Origin: Bacteroidales bacterium
GTDB lineage: Bacteria > Bacteroidota > Bacteroidia > Bacteroidales > Porphyromonadaceae
Assembly: GCA_004555765.1 (NCBI GenBank)
Contig: SFHG01000035.1
Coordinates: 1 to 38,065 of the forward strand
Length of the DNA stretch: 38,065 nt
Direction: 5' to 3'
How positions within the stretch are numbered: position 1 is the first letter of the stretch; each line of letters opens with the position of its first letter. The notes under the pieces were generated by a model. It did no database searches. It worked only from the letters and a program-made list of their open reading frames with translations, and had not been told where the DNA came from. A program made the position numbers and the translations under genes. Below are positions 24,903 through 32,748 of this stretch, in pieces.

Positions 24903-25154
24903 GCCCGTACCGGAAAACCACCTCGGTACGGGCAAAAAAACTTGTTCTATCAAGCCTGCCCCAAGCGCCTCTTTTACGTCAAATAAAAAGTCATATGAGT
25001 TTCGGGAAAAAGTCATATGAGTTTCGGGAAAAAGTCATATGAGTTTCGGGAAAAAGTCATATGAGTTTCGGAAAAAAGGTATATACGTTTTTGGAGAAAG
25101 GTATATAGTAAACAAACGAAAGGTACAGAGTAACCGAATCAAAGGATTATGAAA
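24903..25154 (-). repeat. MITE-like repeat, copy R, with phased 22-bp units
   Basis: This 252 bp copy is the near-exact reverse complement of 13247-13476 plus one extra 22 bp unit. Starting from 24903 it holds the hairpin GCCCGTACCG/CGGTACGGGC (10 bp perfect stem), a unique segment, then eight units between 24974 and 25149. Four of these, 24985-25072, are almost identical and centred on CATATG. Similarity to copy L stops abruptly at the outer GGATTATGAAAG (about 25155). There is no open frame of note. The outer end is about 105 bp upstream of punA. Confidence 0.9.
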
Positions 25155-25260
25155 GGGGGGAAAAGGTTCGCACTTGAGAGAAAAGGGGTAAATTTACCGC
25201 GTAAGCGTTATTTTGCACCAAGGAACCAACGTTTTAATCACATAAAAGCCGATAAGAATT

Positions 25261-26085
25261 ATGGAGTTTACGCTAAAAGATTACCAAGAGGCCGCGAAGT
25301 ACCTTCGCCCCCTTGTCCCCACCGAAACCAAGATTGCCATCACGCTCGGCAGCGGTCTTGGAGCACTTGCCGACAAAATCAAAGCCACGAGAATCATCCC
25401 TTACACCGACATCCCCCATTTTCCAAAGTCCACGGCCATCGGACACAAAGGCAACCTCATCGCGGGAACACTCGACGGCATACCTGTCCTTGCTATGCAG
25501 GGACGCTTCCACTACTATGAGGGTTACCCGATGGAGAAGGTGACTTTTCACGTCCGCGTCTTTAAGCTCCTCGGCATCGAGACCCTCTTTGTCTCAAATG
25601 CGGCAGGAGGACTGGATCGCTCTTTCAAGGTAGGGGACTTGATGGTCATACGCGACCATATCAACCTTTTGCCCAACCCTCTGATCGGAGCCAATATCGA
25701 AGAATTCGGACCCCGTTTCCCCGATATGACACGCCCCTATGATCCGACTTTGAGGAAAATCGCGCGCGATGTAGCCGACGACCTCGGCATAAAGCTCCAA
25801 GAAGGAGTCTATATCGGTTGGACGGGACCCTCTTACGAAACACCGGCCGAGTGTCTTTTTCTCGAAAAAATAGGCGGCAACGCCATCGGGATGAGTACCG
25901 TGCCCGAGGTGATCGTGGCGCGACACGCGGGGCTGAGAGTCTTCGGAATGAGCTGCATCACCAACGAGAGCTTCAATACGTCGGGCGACTACGTTAACGA
26001 CGGAGACGATGTCGTCAAGCAGGCCAACGCCGCTTCCGAGCGTATGAGTGCACTTTTTGCCGGTATCATCAAACGAATTTCCTAA
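25261..26085 (+). CDS. punA: Purine nucleoside phosphorylase (class I, trimeric)
   Basis: 274 residues. It cleaves inosine and guanosine with phosphate to free base and ribose-1-phosphate. Visible motifs are the phosphate loop GSGLG (30-34), GRFHYYEGY, SNAAGGL, the base-site glutamate in SYETPAEC, MSTVPEVIVARH, and the TNESFN region with the base-contacting Asn. The upstream 105 bp between the repeat and the ATG has no good promoter match, so transcription may start in or before the repeat. A secreted-protein gene follows 13 bp downstream. Confidence 0.93.
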   Translation: MEFTLKDYQEAAKYLRPLVPTETKIAITLGSGLGALADKIKATRIIPYTDIPHFPKSTAIGHKGNLIAGTLDGIPVLAMQGRFHYYEGYPMEKVTFHVRVFKLLGIETLFVSNAAGGLDRSFKVGDLMVIRDHINLLPNPLIGANIEEFGPRFPDMTRPYDPTLRKIARDVADDLGIKLQEGVYIGWTGPSYETPAECLFLEKIGGNAIGMSTVPEVIVARHAGLRVFGMSCITNESFNTSGDYVNDGDDVVKQANAASERMSALFAGIIKRIS

Positions 26086-26098
26086 CTCCGCACTTTCT

Positions 26099-26752
26099 AT
26101 GAGAAAAGTCACTGTATTTCTTGCCTTTTGGGTATTCTGCACCCTTACTGCGCTTTCCCAAGGTTCAAGACCCGGCTGGACTGAGTACCGAATCAATGGC
26201 GGCGAAGTGGTGCTTTCGCTTCCCAACTCCATGAAAGTATTCGAGTCCAAAAAGAAGGGATTTTCCGCCGTCAAGAACGCCGACGGAAGCTACTCCGTCA
26301 GGAACCGCGAAGAGATACTCTTCGTTCCACTTGCCGACTCCACCGATTACGACAAAGAGGAGGATATGAACATCAATAATATGGTCGTCGTTATGGTAGA
26401 CGAGGACGAGGACGGGCTTGGGAAGGTCATCGAATTGATGAAGAAAAACCGTATCGTGCGCTCTGTGGCCGGATGGGGGCTCAAGATGGCAGTGGGACTG
26501 GAACGCTCCAAGGACGATAAGCTCAAGGTCACCAATACCACCCCTGTGATTCTGAAGAAGATCGCGGGTAGGGACGCCATCTCGATGGGTATGGGATTCA
26601 AAGATAAGAACGGCAGATCCGCCGATGGCGAAGTCTACCTCATAGAAAACAAAGGCAAAGGGATCGTCCTGGCGTTTCTCAACGAAAAGGGACGAACGGG
26701 CTTCACGAAGAAAGACCACGAAGAAGTCCTAAGTCTCCTCCGCCTCAAGTAA
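26099..26752 (+). CDS. Secreted protein of unknown function
   Basis: 217 residues from the ATG at 26099; an earlier in-frame ATG at 26048 lies inside punA and would destroy the signal peptide. Residues 1-21 form a signal peptide (MRKVTVFLAFWVF, small residues, then SQG). The mature part is basic, with an acidic patch (VDEDEDG) near residue 100, and shows no motif I recognise; the alternating hydrophobic pattern suggests a beta-rich fold as in stress- or lipid-related periplasmic proteins. It is 13 bp after punA and probably co-transcribed. Confidence 0.75.
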   Translation: MRKVTVFLAFWVFCTLTALSQGSRPGWTEYRINGGEVVLSLPNSMKVFESKKKGFSAVKNADGSYSVRNREEILFVPLADSTDYDKEEDMNINNMVVVMVDEDEDGLGKVIELMKKNRIVRSVAGWGLKMAVGLERSKDDKLKVTNTTPVILKKIAGRDAISMGMGFKDKNGRSADGEVYLIENKGKGIVLAFLNEKGRTGFTKKDHEEVLSLLRLK

Positions 26753-26859
26753 GGTCTGCGTACCGGGTGCCGAAGGTGTGAGGTGTGCCCAAAAATGAGG
26801 TTTTCGGCATAACCTCCACGGTATGCCTCACGGATCAAACTGCTTAAAGCTCCCTAAAA

Positions 26860-26899
26860 CGAGATACGTACCAAGGAGATCTTCCCGGTACGTATCTCG
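26860..26899. terminator. 40-bp GTACC-family hairpin between convergent genes
   Basis: CGAGATACGTACC (26860-26872) and GGTACGTATCTCG (26887-26899) form a perfect 13 bp stem, and the inner 14 bases continue to pair with few mismatches. A second family hairpin follows (CGTAC near 26910, GGTACG near 26935). It lies between the + strand secreted-protein gene and minus-strand queG, so it probably terminates both. Confidence 0.65.
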
Positions 26900-26984
26900 C
26901 TTTATTTTCGTACAGGCCAAGGAACTTTTCCCGGTACGACCAAGAAATAGTGGACACTTGAAAGTCAGCATCCGGTATGGTGAA

Positions 26985-27965
26985 TCACCCGCTATATGGA
27001 GAACTAAAAGCGGACTTGGAAGTACCTCCATCCTTTTTATTTCTGAGGTATATCTCGGCGTTGCGCCTCATTTGGGCGAAGCGTACCCTTTCGAGGGCAG
27101 AGCCCTTGGTGAGCGCTTTGTACTTCTCTTTCGTGAAGTCCGCGAGGTCTTCATCTCTAAGCCGGAGGACCTCTTCTCGTGTCCCGAAGAGTTTGGTCGC
27201 CGGCGGTCTGTGGTTAAAGGGGCATACGTCCTGACAGGTGTCGCAGCCATAGAGACGCGTGCCGAAGTGGGATCCGAGCTCCTCAGGTATCTCGCCCCGG
27301 TACTCGATAGTCAGGTAACTGATGCACTTCCGGGCATCCAGCCCGTCTGCCGTAAGGGCTCCAGTTGGGCAAGCGTCCACGCAGCGCCGGCACGTCCCGC
27401 AGTGCGCTCCCGGCTTGTCCGTTCGCACCGAAGTGGGCTCGAACGCCATCGTGGTCACAAGCTCACCGAGGAAAAAGAAGCTCCCTTTTCCCCCGAGAAT
27501 CAATGAGTGGTTGCGCCCCAAGAAGCCCGAGCCCGCCCTTTCTGCCCAATAGCGCTCAAGAAAGGGCACCGTGTCGACGATGGGGCGGAAGGAGTGCGCC
27601 CCTATGCTTTCAGTCATCAAAAGACCGAGCCGGTTCAGACTTTCGCGCAGGACGACGTGGTAGTCGGAGCCATAAGCGTACTTACTGATTTGTGGGGCAT
27701 CCTTGGGCTGCCTTTTCTCAGGAAAGTAAGAGGCGGCAACCACGACGACGGTTTTCGCGTCCGCGAGAATCGAGTCTCCGTACCTTGGGTCATATCTCAG
27801 GGGAAGGTTCCGTTCCAAATAAGCCATCTCTCCATTTCGACCATCGGAGAGCCAACGATCGAAGACGGCTTTTTGCGCATCATCCACTGCGTCAAGGCTC
27901 GCGACCCCTACGGCATCGAAGCCGAGTTCTTCGGCAAGGGGGAGAAGTTCTTCAAGCTTTTGCAC
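26985..27965 (-). CDS. queG: Epoxyqueuosine reductase
   Basis: 326 residues from a GTG at 27965. There is no suitable ATG: the longer open frame reaches back through the preceding gene and is unlike the family. QueG reduces epoxyqueuosine to queuosine in tRNA with cobalamin and two [4Fe-4S] clusters. The catalytic Asp lies in VDTVPFLER; cluster ligands are in CGTCRRCVDACP and CDTCQDVCP, with a further RKC. AGAGGAGGAA just before the GTG resembles a Shine-Dalgarno site but is very close. It overlaps the upstream gene by 14 bp. Its pathway partner tgt is at 16510-17649. Confidence 0.92.
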   Translation of the reverse strand: MQKLEELLPLAEELGFDAVGVASLDAVDDAQKAVFDRWLSDGRNGEMAYLERNLPLRYDPRYGDSILADAKTVVVVAASYFPEKRQPKDAPQISKYAYGSDYHVVLRESLNRLGLLMTESIGAHSFRPIVDTVPFLERYWAERAGSGFLGRNHSLILGGKGSFFFLGELVTTMAFEPTSVRTDKPGAHCGTCRRCVDACPTGALTADGLDARKCISYLTIEYRGEIPEELGSHFGTRLYGCDTCQDVCPFNHRPPATKLFGTREEVLRLRDEDLADFTKEKYKALTKGSALERVRFAQMRRNAEIYLRNKKDGGTSKSAFSSPYSG

Positions 27966-28968
27966 TTCCTCCTCTGTTGTAGAACGGCAGAAAAACGATG
28001 CACAAGACACCCACCACAGTGGTCCACAAGGTCTGCAAAGTATGAACGATGAGGGCAAAAGAGGAAGCATCTGTCCTCGACACGCCGAAGAATACAAGGC
28101 TGAAGATGACCATAAAGTGCCACGCCCCGATCCCGCCCTGCACGGGCGCGGCCACGGCAAAAGTGATGAGGACGAAAGTCATCAAGGCCTCTTGCCAGCC
28201 TAAGCCGGACATAAAGTCGAAGGCGTAAAAGGTGAGATAAAACTGCAAGAAATAGCTGATCCAGATCAGTATCGTGTGGAGTAGGAACTCCCACTTGCGT
28301 CTCATCGTAAAGACGGTCTTGAGTCCCTCCCAGAGATTGGTGATCGCAGAGCCGACTTTCCCATTGCTTTTTTTTCTGAAAAGGAACCGGTAAGCCACCC
28401 AACCGAGGAACAAAAAGACACCTATGACAAGAACCCAGAAGAGGGGGTTACGGGAGAGCGTTTCGACCTTGGTGACAAACTGCGGGTTTTGCTCAAAGAA
28501 ATTGAGGAAGAAGGGCAGATTGAGCATCGCAGCCGCAGCCGCCAATATAGCGGCGACAACGACATCCATCCCGCGATCCACGACCACAGTCCCCAAAAGG
28601 CGACTAAAAGGGATGCCGGTATAGACTTTCATCGTACTGCACCGCCAGATCTCTCCGAGGCGGGGCAAGACCATATTTACGGCATAATTGCCCTGCACGG
28701 TGAGGGCGGAGTTACCGAAGAGCTTAGCCTTATTCCCCAAGGGTTCCAAGAGAATCGACCAGCGCCACCCCCTGAAGAAGTTGCCGAGCGTGCCAAATAA
28801 CGAGGCTAAAATCAATATGCCCCAATCGGCTTCTTCCGTAAGAGTCCGCCCGAGACTTCTAAAGTCCATTTTGCGGTAAAGAAGCCACAAGAGGAGCAAG
28901 CCCACGAAGAGCGGGGCAATAACTTTCAGTATCTTTTTCAAACTTAATTGTGCGAAAGAAATGTGCAA
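27952..28968 (-). CDS. YbhN/UPF0104-type membrane protein (flippase-like)
   Basis: 338 residues with about eight transmembrane segments. It belongs to the lysylphosphatidylglycerol synthase transmembrane-domain (YbhN, UPF0104) family: early WLLYRKMDFRSL, then FRGWRWSILL and LPRLGEIWRC are typical. The aminoacyl-transferase domain of MprF is absent, so lipid modification is unlikely; a lipid-transport role is the usual guess. The best start is a TTG at 28968, since no ATG is available near the first helix. It shares 14 bp with queG. Confidence 0.82.
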   Translation of the reverse strand: MHISFAQLSLKKILKVIAPLFVGLLLLWLLYRKMDFRSLGRTLTEEADWGILILASLFGTLGNFFRGWRWSILLEPLGNKAKLFGNSALTVQGNYAVNMVLPRLGEIWRCSTMKVYTGIPFSRLLGTVVVDRGMDVVVAAILAAAAAMLNLPFFLNFFEQNPQFVTKVETLSRNPLFWVLVIGVFLFLGWVAYRFLFRKKSNGKVGSAITNLWEGLKTVFTMRRKWEFLLHTILIWISYFLQFYLTFYAFDFMSGLGWQEALMTFVLITFAVAAPVQGGIGAWHFMVIFSLVFFGVSRTDASSFALIVHTLQTLWTTVVGVLCIVFLPFYNRGGSAKA

Positions 28969-29011
28969 CGAAGCCCCGGTACTCTTGTCCGTCTCTTCAG
29001 TGAGAGCGGAC

Positions 29012-29100
29012 GGAATTTCGTACGTACCGGGAAGATTACGACCTACAGACCCAAATTAGAAAAAGGTACAGACCAAGGCAAGTCCCCCGACCTGTACCCC
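29012..29100. repeat. GTACC-family repeat downstream of the broken amidohydrolase
   Basis: Words CGTACGTACCGGG near 29018 and a perfect inverted repeat GGTACAG (29065-29071)/CTGTACC (29092-29098). A small hairpin (GTCCGTCTC/GAGAGCGGAC) lies just left at about 28988-29011. Confidence 0.6.
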
Positions 29101-29115
29101 TTTTGATGTCCGGGT

Positions 29116-30325
29116 TCAGACTTTTGCTTTCTCGAAGAGCTTGCGACTTACCCCGAGAAAGTTGGCGCGGAGCTCTTCTTCGCCCTCGACCCTTCTGTCC
29201 CGCATCAGGACTCTGCCGTCCACGATGGTAGTCTTCACGAATGAGCCACTTGAGGCGTAGACCATATTCGAGATGAGATCGTGTGTCGGCGTCATCTCTG
29301 GAACCGTGAGATCGACGAGTATAAGGTCGGCAAGCATCCCCTGAGCGACTTGACCGCCCATAGTACGGAGCATCTCGTAACCCACTTTTGTGGCGCTGTC
29401 GTAGACGGCACCGGCGGGGGCGGCTTTCGGGTCTCCGCTCCAAGCTTTGGCGAGGAACGAGGCTAAGCGCATCGCCGTCGTCATATCAAGCGTATTTGAG
29501 CTTGAGACACCGTCCGTGCCGATACCCACGCGGATGCCCTTTCGCCTCATCTCTTCGTAGCGGAACTCGTATCCGCTGGCAAGTTTCATATTAGAAGCCG
29601 GATTATGGGCGACAGAGCAACCGTAATCGGCAAGTATATCAAGCCCGTACCGGGGTCGTGCCGTACTTCCGGACACAATCTTTCCACTCGGTGTAAGTCT
29701 CCGATAGATGCAGGTGGACAAGGAGGTCGTTGGCTTTTGCAAAGTCGTATCCGTACTTGAGCATTTCTCCGCTTACGGTGTATATGGCATGGGGGCCGAC
29801 CGAGAGCTGCACTCTGTCCGAATAGGTCTCGAAGAGCTTCAAATACCGGTCGAGGTTGTCCTTGTCCTTCTGCGCACGCTCCGGGTTCCATTGATCAAAA
29901 AGCGTGTACGAGAGATTGGCTCTCAGCCCACTCTCTTCGACTGCTTTTGCAGTTCCCTCCGGGAAGGTGTACATATCCAGAAAGAGCGTCGTACCGGTCT
30001 TAATCATCTCAAGGCAGGCATACCGGCTTCCCCAGTAGACATCCTCTGGCGTGAGGTGCGCTTCGACCGGCCAAATCATCTTATTGAGCCAGTCCATCAG
30101 AGCCATATCACCGCCATATCCGCGGAAGAAAGTCATCGCCGCATGGGTGTGGAGGTTCGCAAACCCGGGCAGGAGCGCACAGCCGGATCCATCGATTAGG
30201 TCTGCACCGCCGGCCTCTTCTGGCGTAATGGTTCCTATTTTGGAGATTTTATTTCCCTCTATCAGCACGTCCGAAATCTCCATAGAGGGGAGCATGGCGT
30301 GCCGGATTAAGATTTTATTATTCAT
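29116..30325 (-). pseudogene. Broken amidohydrolase (MtaD/SAH deaminase-like)
   Basis: The 5' part (30325 to 29639) encodes residues typical of adenosine/S-adenosylhomocysteine deaminases: metal ligands in LHTHAA and the HLSET motif. The 3' part, in another frame (read from about 29660 to 29116), continues with SVAHNPASNMKLASG, the metal aspartate in GTDGVSSSNTLD, and the C-terminal domain. At the junction near 29640-29660 the frame shifts, and about 70 bp that should encode the catalytic AHC/AHG histidine is missing. Both a frameshift and loss of an active-site residue make a functional enzyme unlikely. The start overlaps the M20 gene end by 8 bp, so it is the second gene of that unit. Confidence 0.85.
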
Positions 30326-31700
30326 GGTTGAAACGTGCGTAAAATTCTGCTACTGTCTCGATTCCCTTTCGGAAGCACTCGAGAGGGAAAGATTCGTTGG
30401 GAGAGTGTATGTTGTCGCTATTGAGCCCGAAGCCTAAGAGAATGGATTTGGCACCAAGGACTTCTTCGAGCGTGCTGATGATGGGGATGCTGCCTCCGCT
30501 CCTTGTCGCCAGCGGCTTAACCCCGAAAGCGGCTTCCATAGCCTCCTCGGCCACACGATAAGCGGGGTGGTGAATGTCGAAGAGGTAGGGCGAGCCGCCC
30601 TCCAATTCCCTCACTGTAACCGTCACTCCGCTTGGTGCAATAGCTTTCACGTAGTCTGTGAATGCACGCTGTATTTTTTTGTAGTCCTGGTTGGCCACGA
30701 TTCTCGAGGAGACTTTGGCAGTGGCTTTTGAGGGCAGGATGGTTTTGGCACCTTCGCCCGTGTAGCCGCCGTAGATGCCGCACACATCCAGAGTCGGTCG
30801 CCCGCTCTTCCTTTCCATCGTCGTGTAGCCTGCTTCACCACTCAGATCCGATACGCCAAGATCCCGGCGGAACTCTTCTTCATCGAAGGGGATCCGAGCC
30901 ATCATCTCACGCTCCTTGGGGTCAAGTGGAACCACGTCGTCGTAAAATCCCGGTATCGTGATGCGCCCTTCGGCATCCTGCAGGCCGGCTATTATTTGGC
31001 ACAGGGCATTCAGTGGATTGGTGACGGCTCCGCCGAACTTCCCGGAGTGCAGGTCTCTATTCGGCCCTTTGACTTCCAGCTCCCAATAGCAGATGCCGCG
31101 CAATCCCACCGTTACGGAGGGAATATCCGTGGCAATCATAGAAGTATCACTCACGAGGATGAGGTCACACTTGAGGAGGTCACGGTACTCTTTGCAGAAA
31201 TCTTTGAGGTTGACGGATCCGATTTCTTCTTCACCCTCGAGGACGACTTTGACGTTGCATCTGAGAAGCCCTAATCGGTCAGCGATTTCAAACCCCTTGA
31301 CCTGAGTCATCGTCTGACCTTTGTCGTCGTCGGTGCCGCGACCGTAGAGGAGACCGTCGCGTATCTCCGGCTCAAAAGGGGCGCTCTTCCACTCCTCCAG
31401 CGGTTCGGAAGGCATTACGTCGTAGTGACCGTATACGAGTACAGTGGGTGCCTCCTCATTGTACCGCTTTTCTGCAAAGACCACAGGGTGCCCTTTCGTT
31501 CGGTATATCTCCGCGCTCTCGAATCCACTCTCTAAGAGCAATTCCCGCCAGCGGTCGGCACACTTTTCCATATCGGGGCGGTGCTCACTCTGAGAGCTGA
31601 CGGATGGGATGCGGAGCAGGGAGTAGAGTTCCTCCAGGAAGCGGTGCTCTTGATCTTCTATGTATTGGCGGATGGCCTTTGATGAGTGGTTGTGGGTCAT
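30318..31700 (-). CDS. M20-family metallopeptidase (dipeptidase)
   Basis: 460 residues, no signal peptide. M20 dipeptidases and exopeptidases use two zinc ions; ligands and catalytic residues are in YGHYDV (His, Asp), GRGTDDDKG (bridging Asp) and LEGEEEIGS (catalytic Glu and metal Glu). The dimerisation domain with DLHSGKFGG follows at about 210. The later GGSIPI segment is also conserved. It resembles the CNDP/PepV-type group that cleaves dipeptides. It is the first gene of a unit with the broken amidohydrolase. In an organism with DPP IV it fits breakdown of imported short peptides. Confidence 0.9.
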   Translation of the reverse strand: MTHNHSSKAIRQYIEDQEHRFLEELYSLLRIPSVSSQSEHRPDMEKCADRWRELLLESGFESAEIYRTKGHPVVFAEKRYNEEAPTVLVYGHYDVMPSEPLEEWKSAPFEPEIRDGLLYGRGTDDDKGQTMTQVKGFEIADRLGLLRCNVKVVLEGEEEIGSVNLKDFCKEYRDLLKCDLILVSDTSMIATDIPSVTVGLRGICYWELEVKGPNRDLHSGKFGGAVTNPLNALCQIIAGLQDAEGRITIPGFYDDVVPLDPKEREMMARIPFDEEEFRRDLGVSDLSGEAGYTTMERKSGRPTLDVCGIYGGYTGEGAKTILPSKATAKVSSRIVANQDYKKIQRAFTDYVKAIAPSGVTVTVRELEGGSPYLFDIHHPAYRVAEEAMEAAFGVKPLATRSGGSIPIISTLEEVLGAKSILLGFGLNSDNIHSPNESFPLECFRKGIETVAEFYARFNHE

Positions 31701-31836
31701 AACTCTTTTCTGATATTTATCGTATGCTCTTTTCTATTCCTTCCCGACCTCAAATTTACCCCCTTTTTGGCAGATGCCCCTACCGCTGTCAGTGACAAGA
31801 CTTGTATATAAAGCGAAAGTTTGTCCACTTCTGTGC

Positions 31837-31844
31837 CAAAGATA
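31837..31844 (-). promoter_or_regulatory. -7 box of the M20 peptidase gene
   Basis: The minus strand reads TATCTTTG, matching TAnnTTTG, about 137 bp before the ATG. No good -33 box was found. The 267 bp spacer to hsp20 holds no other clear signal; I did not find an hsp20 promoter. Confidence 0.4.
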
Positions 31845-31967
31845 CAACCGTATGTCACTTGATCGGAAAATGGGCACGACTTTGCAAATAGTATAGTGTA
31901 AGGCTCTCAAAGGAGAGAGCAATACATAAAACGAACTATTTCAAACAAAAAATAAAAACATAGGATT

Positions 31968-32459
31968 ATGAGACAGACATCTAACTTTTACGACATCTTT
32001 GACGCATTCTTTAACGACAACTTTAACGGATTCGTTCCGCAGACTACCCGCCGTGTGGCACAGCCTCAGATGAACGTCCTCGAAGACGATGACAGCTATA
32101 AGGTGCAGATCGCAGCGCCCGGTATGACCAAAGAGGATATGGTCGTCAAGCTCGATGACGAGCAGAATCTGGTGATCTCGATCGAAAAGAAAGAGGAAAA
32201 GCAGGAGACCTCCGGTGAATCGGCAGAAACAAAAGAAACTGAAACCAAGGATGTCGCCGTGGCTGAAAATAAGCCAGCTCCCCGCTACCACCGTCACGAA
32301 ATCTTCCATCAGTCTTTTGTACAGAGACTCAGACTTCCCGATGACGTCAAACTCGAAGGTATCTCTGCGAAGATGGACAACGGTCTCCTCGAAGTCGTGA
32401 TACCGAAGATGAAAGAAGAAGACAAAGCCCGCCTCGAACGGCACATCTCCATCGACTAA
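31968..32459 (+). CDS. Hsp20/alpha-crystallin small heat-shock protein
   Basis: 163 residues. The alpha-crystallin domain runs from about residue 40 (VLEDDDSYKVQIAAPGMTKE) to about 155, with the conserved GLLEVVIPK strand near the end. An acidic, E/K/T-rich insertion of about 30 residues (about 75-105) sits in the loop of the domain. These ATP-independent holdases bind unfolding proteins. The C-terminal I-x-I anchor appears as HISID. It is a single gene ending in a strong terminator. Confidence 0.93.
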   Translation: MRQTSNFYDIFDAFFNDNFNGFVPQTTRRVAQPQMNVLEDDDSYKVQIAAPGMTKEDMVVKLDDEQNLVISIEKKEEKQETSGESAETKETETKDVAVAENKPAPRYHRHEIFHQSFVQRLRLPDDVKLEGISAKMDNGLLEVVIPKMKEEDKARLERHISID

Positions 32460-32566
32460 TGCCGTAATGGCAGCGTAGGAGTACTACCATACCCGGATAG
32501 GGCGGAGACCCCACAACATCAGTAAGATTAGTAGTTTTATAGATTGGTTTTTTTGATTATTTCCGA

Positions 32567-32600
32567 AGAGGGTTTGTCTTGGTGACAAGCCCTCTTTTTT
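32567..32600 (+). terminator. Rho-independent terminator after hsp20
   Basis: AGAGGGTTTGTC (32567-32578) and GACAAGCCCTCT (32584-32595) form a 12 bp stem with one G-U pair and a five-base loop, followed by TTTTTT. Confidence 0.9.
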
Positions 32601-32617
32601 CTGCTTCTTACGAGATA

Positions 32618-32715
32618 TTCTTGGCCCGTATCTCGCAATTCTTTCGGTACGGGTCTCGTGATCTTCTCGGTACGGGTCTCGCAAAATCCTCGGTACGTAT
32701 CCCGTTTTTTCCCGA
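32618..32715. repeat. 23-bp tandem array of GTACC-family units
   Basis: The 14 bp word CGGTACGGGTCTCG occurs at 32647 and 32670, and the variant CGGTACGTATCCCG at 32693, exactly 23 bp apart. A degenerate unit (GGCCCGTATCTCG) precedes at about 32623, and an inverse word (ACGAGATA) at 32620. It lies between the hsp20 terminator and the stop of the U32 gene. Confidence 0.75.
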
Positions 32716-32748
32716 TACCGTACCGTCTTCCGACATTAATCCGCCGGA

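Noticed and set aside
24985..25072. Possible CRISPR array (repeated 22-bp units)
   Set aside because: Units are contiguous with no spacers, the pattern recurs as an inverted copy, and no cas genes are nearby. It is a minisatellite.
13247..25154. Composite transposon with the two repeats as ends
   Set aside because: No transposase lies in the repeats or between them, and the interior is ordinary housekeeping genes; no target duplication was seen at the outer edges.
25149..25520. Basic 123-residue open frame at the start of punA
   Set aside because: It overlaps punA in another frame, has shadow-like composition rich in H, P and R, and begins in the repeat.
27966..28160. Longer start for QueG at an upstream ATG
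   Set aside because: The extension lies inside the membrane protein gene and has no QueG-like sequence; GTG at 27965 fits family length.
29116..30325. Programmed frameshift in the amidohydrolase
   Set aside because: No slippery sequence was seen, and about 70 bp including the catalytic histidine is missing, so a shift would not restore function.
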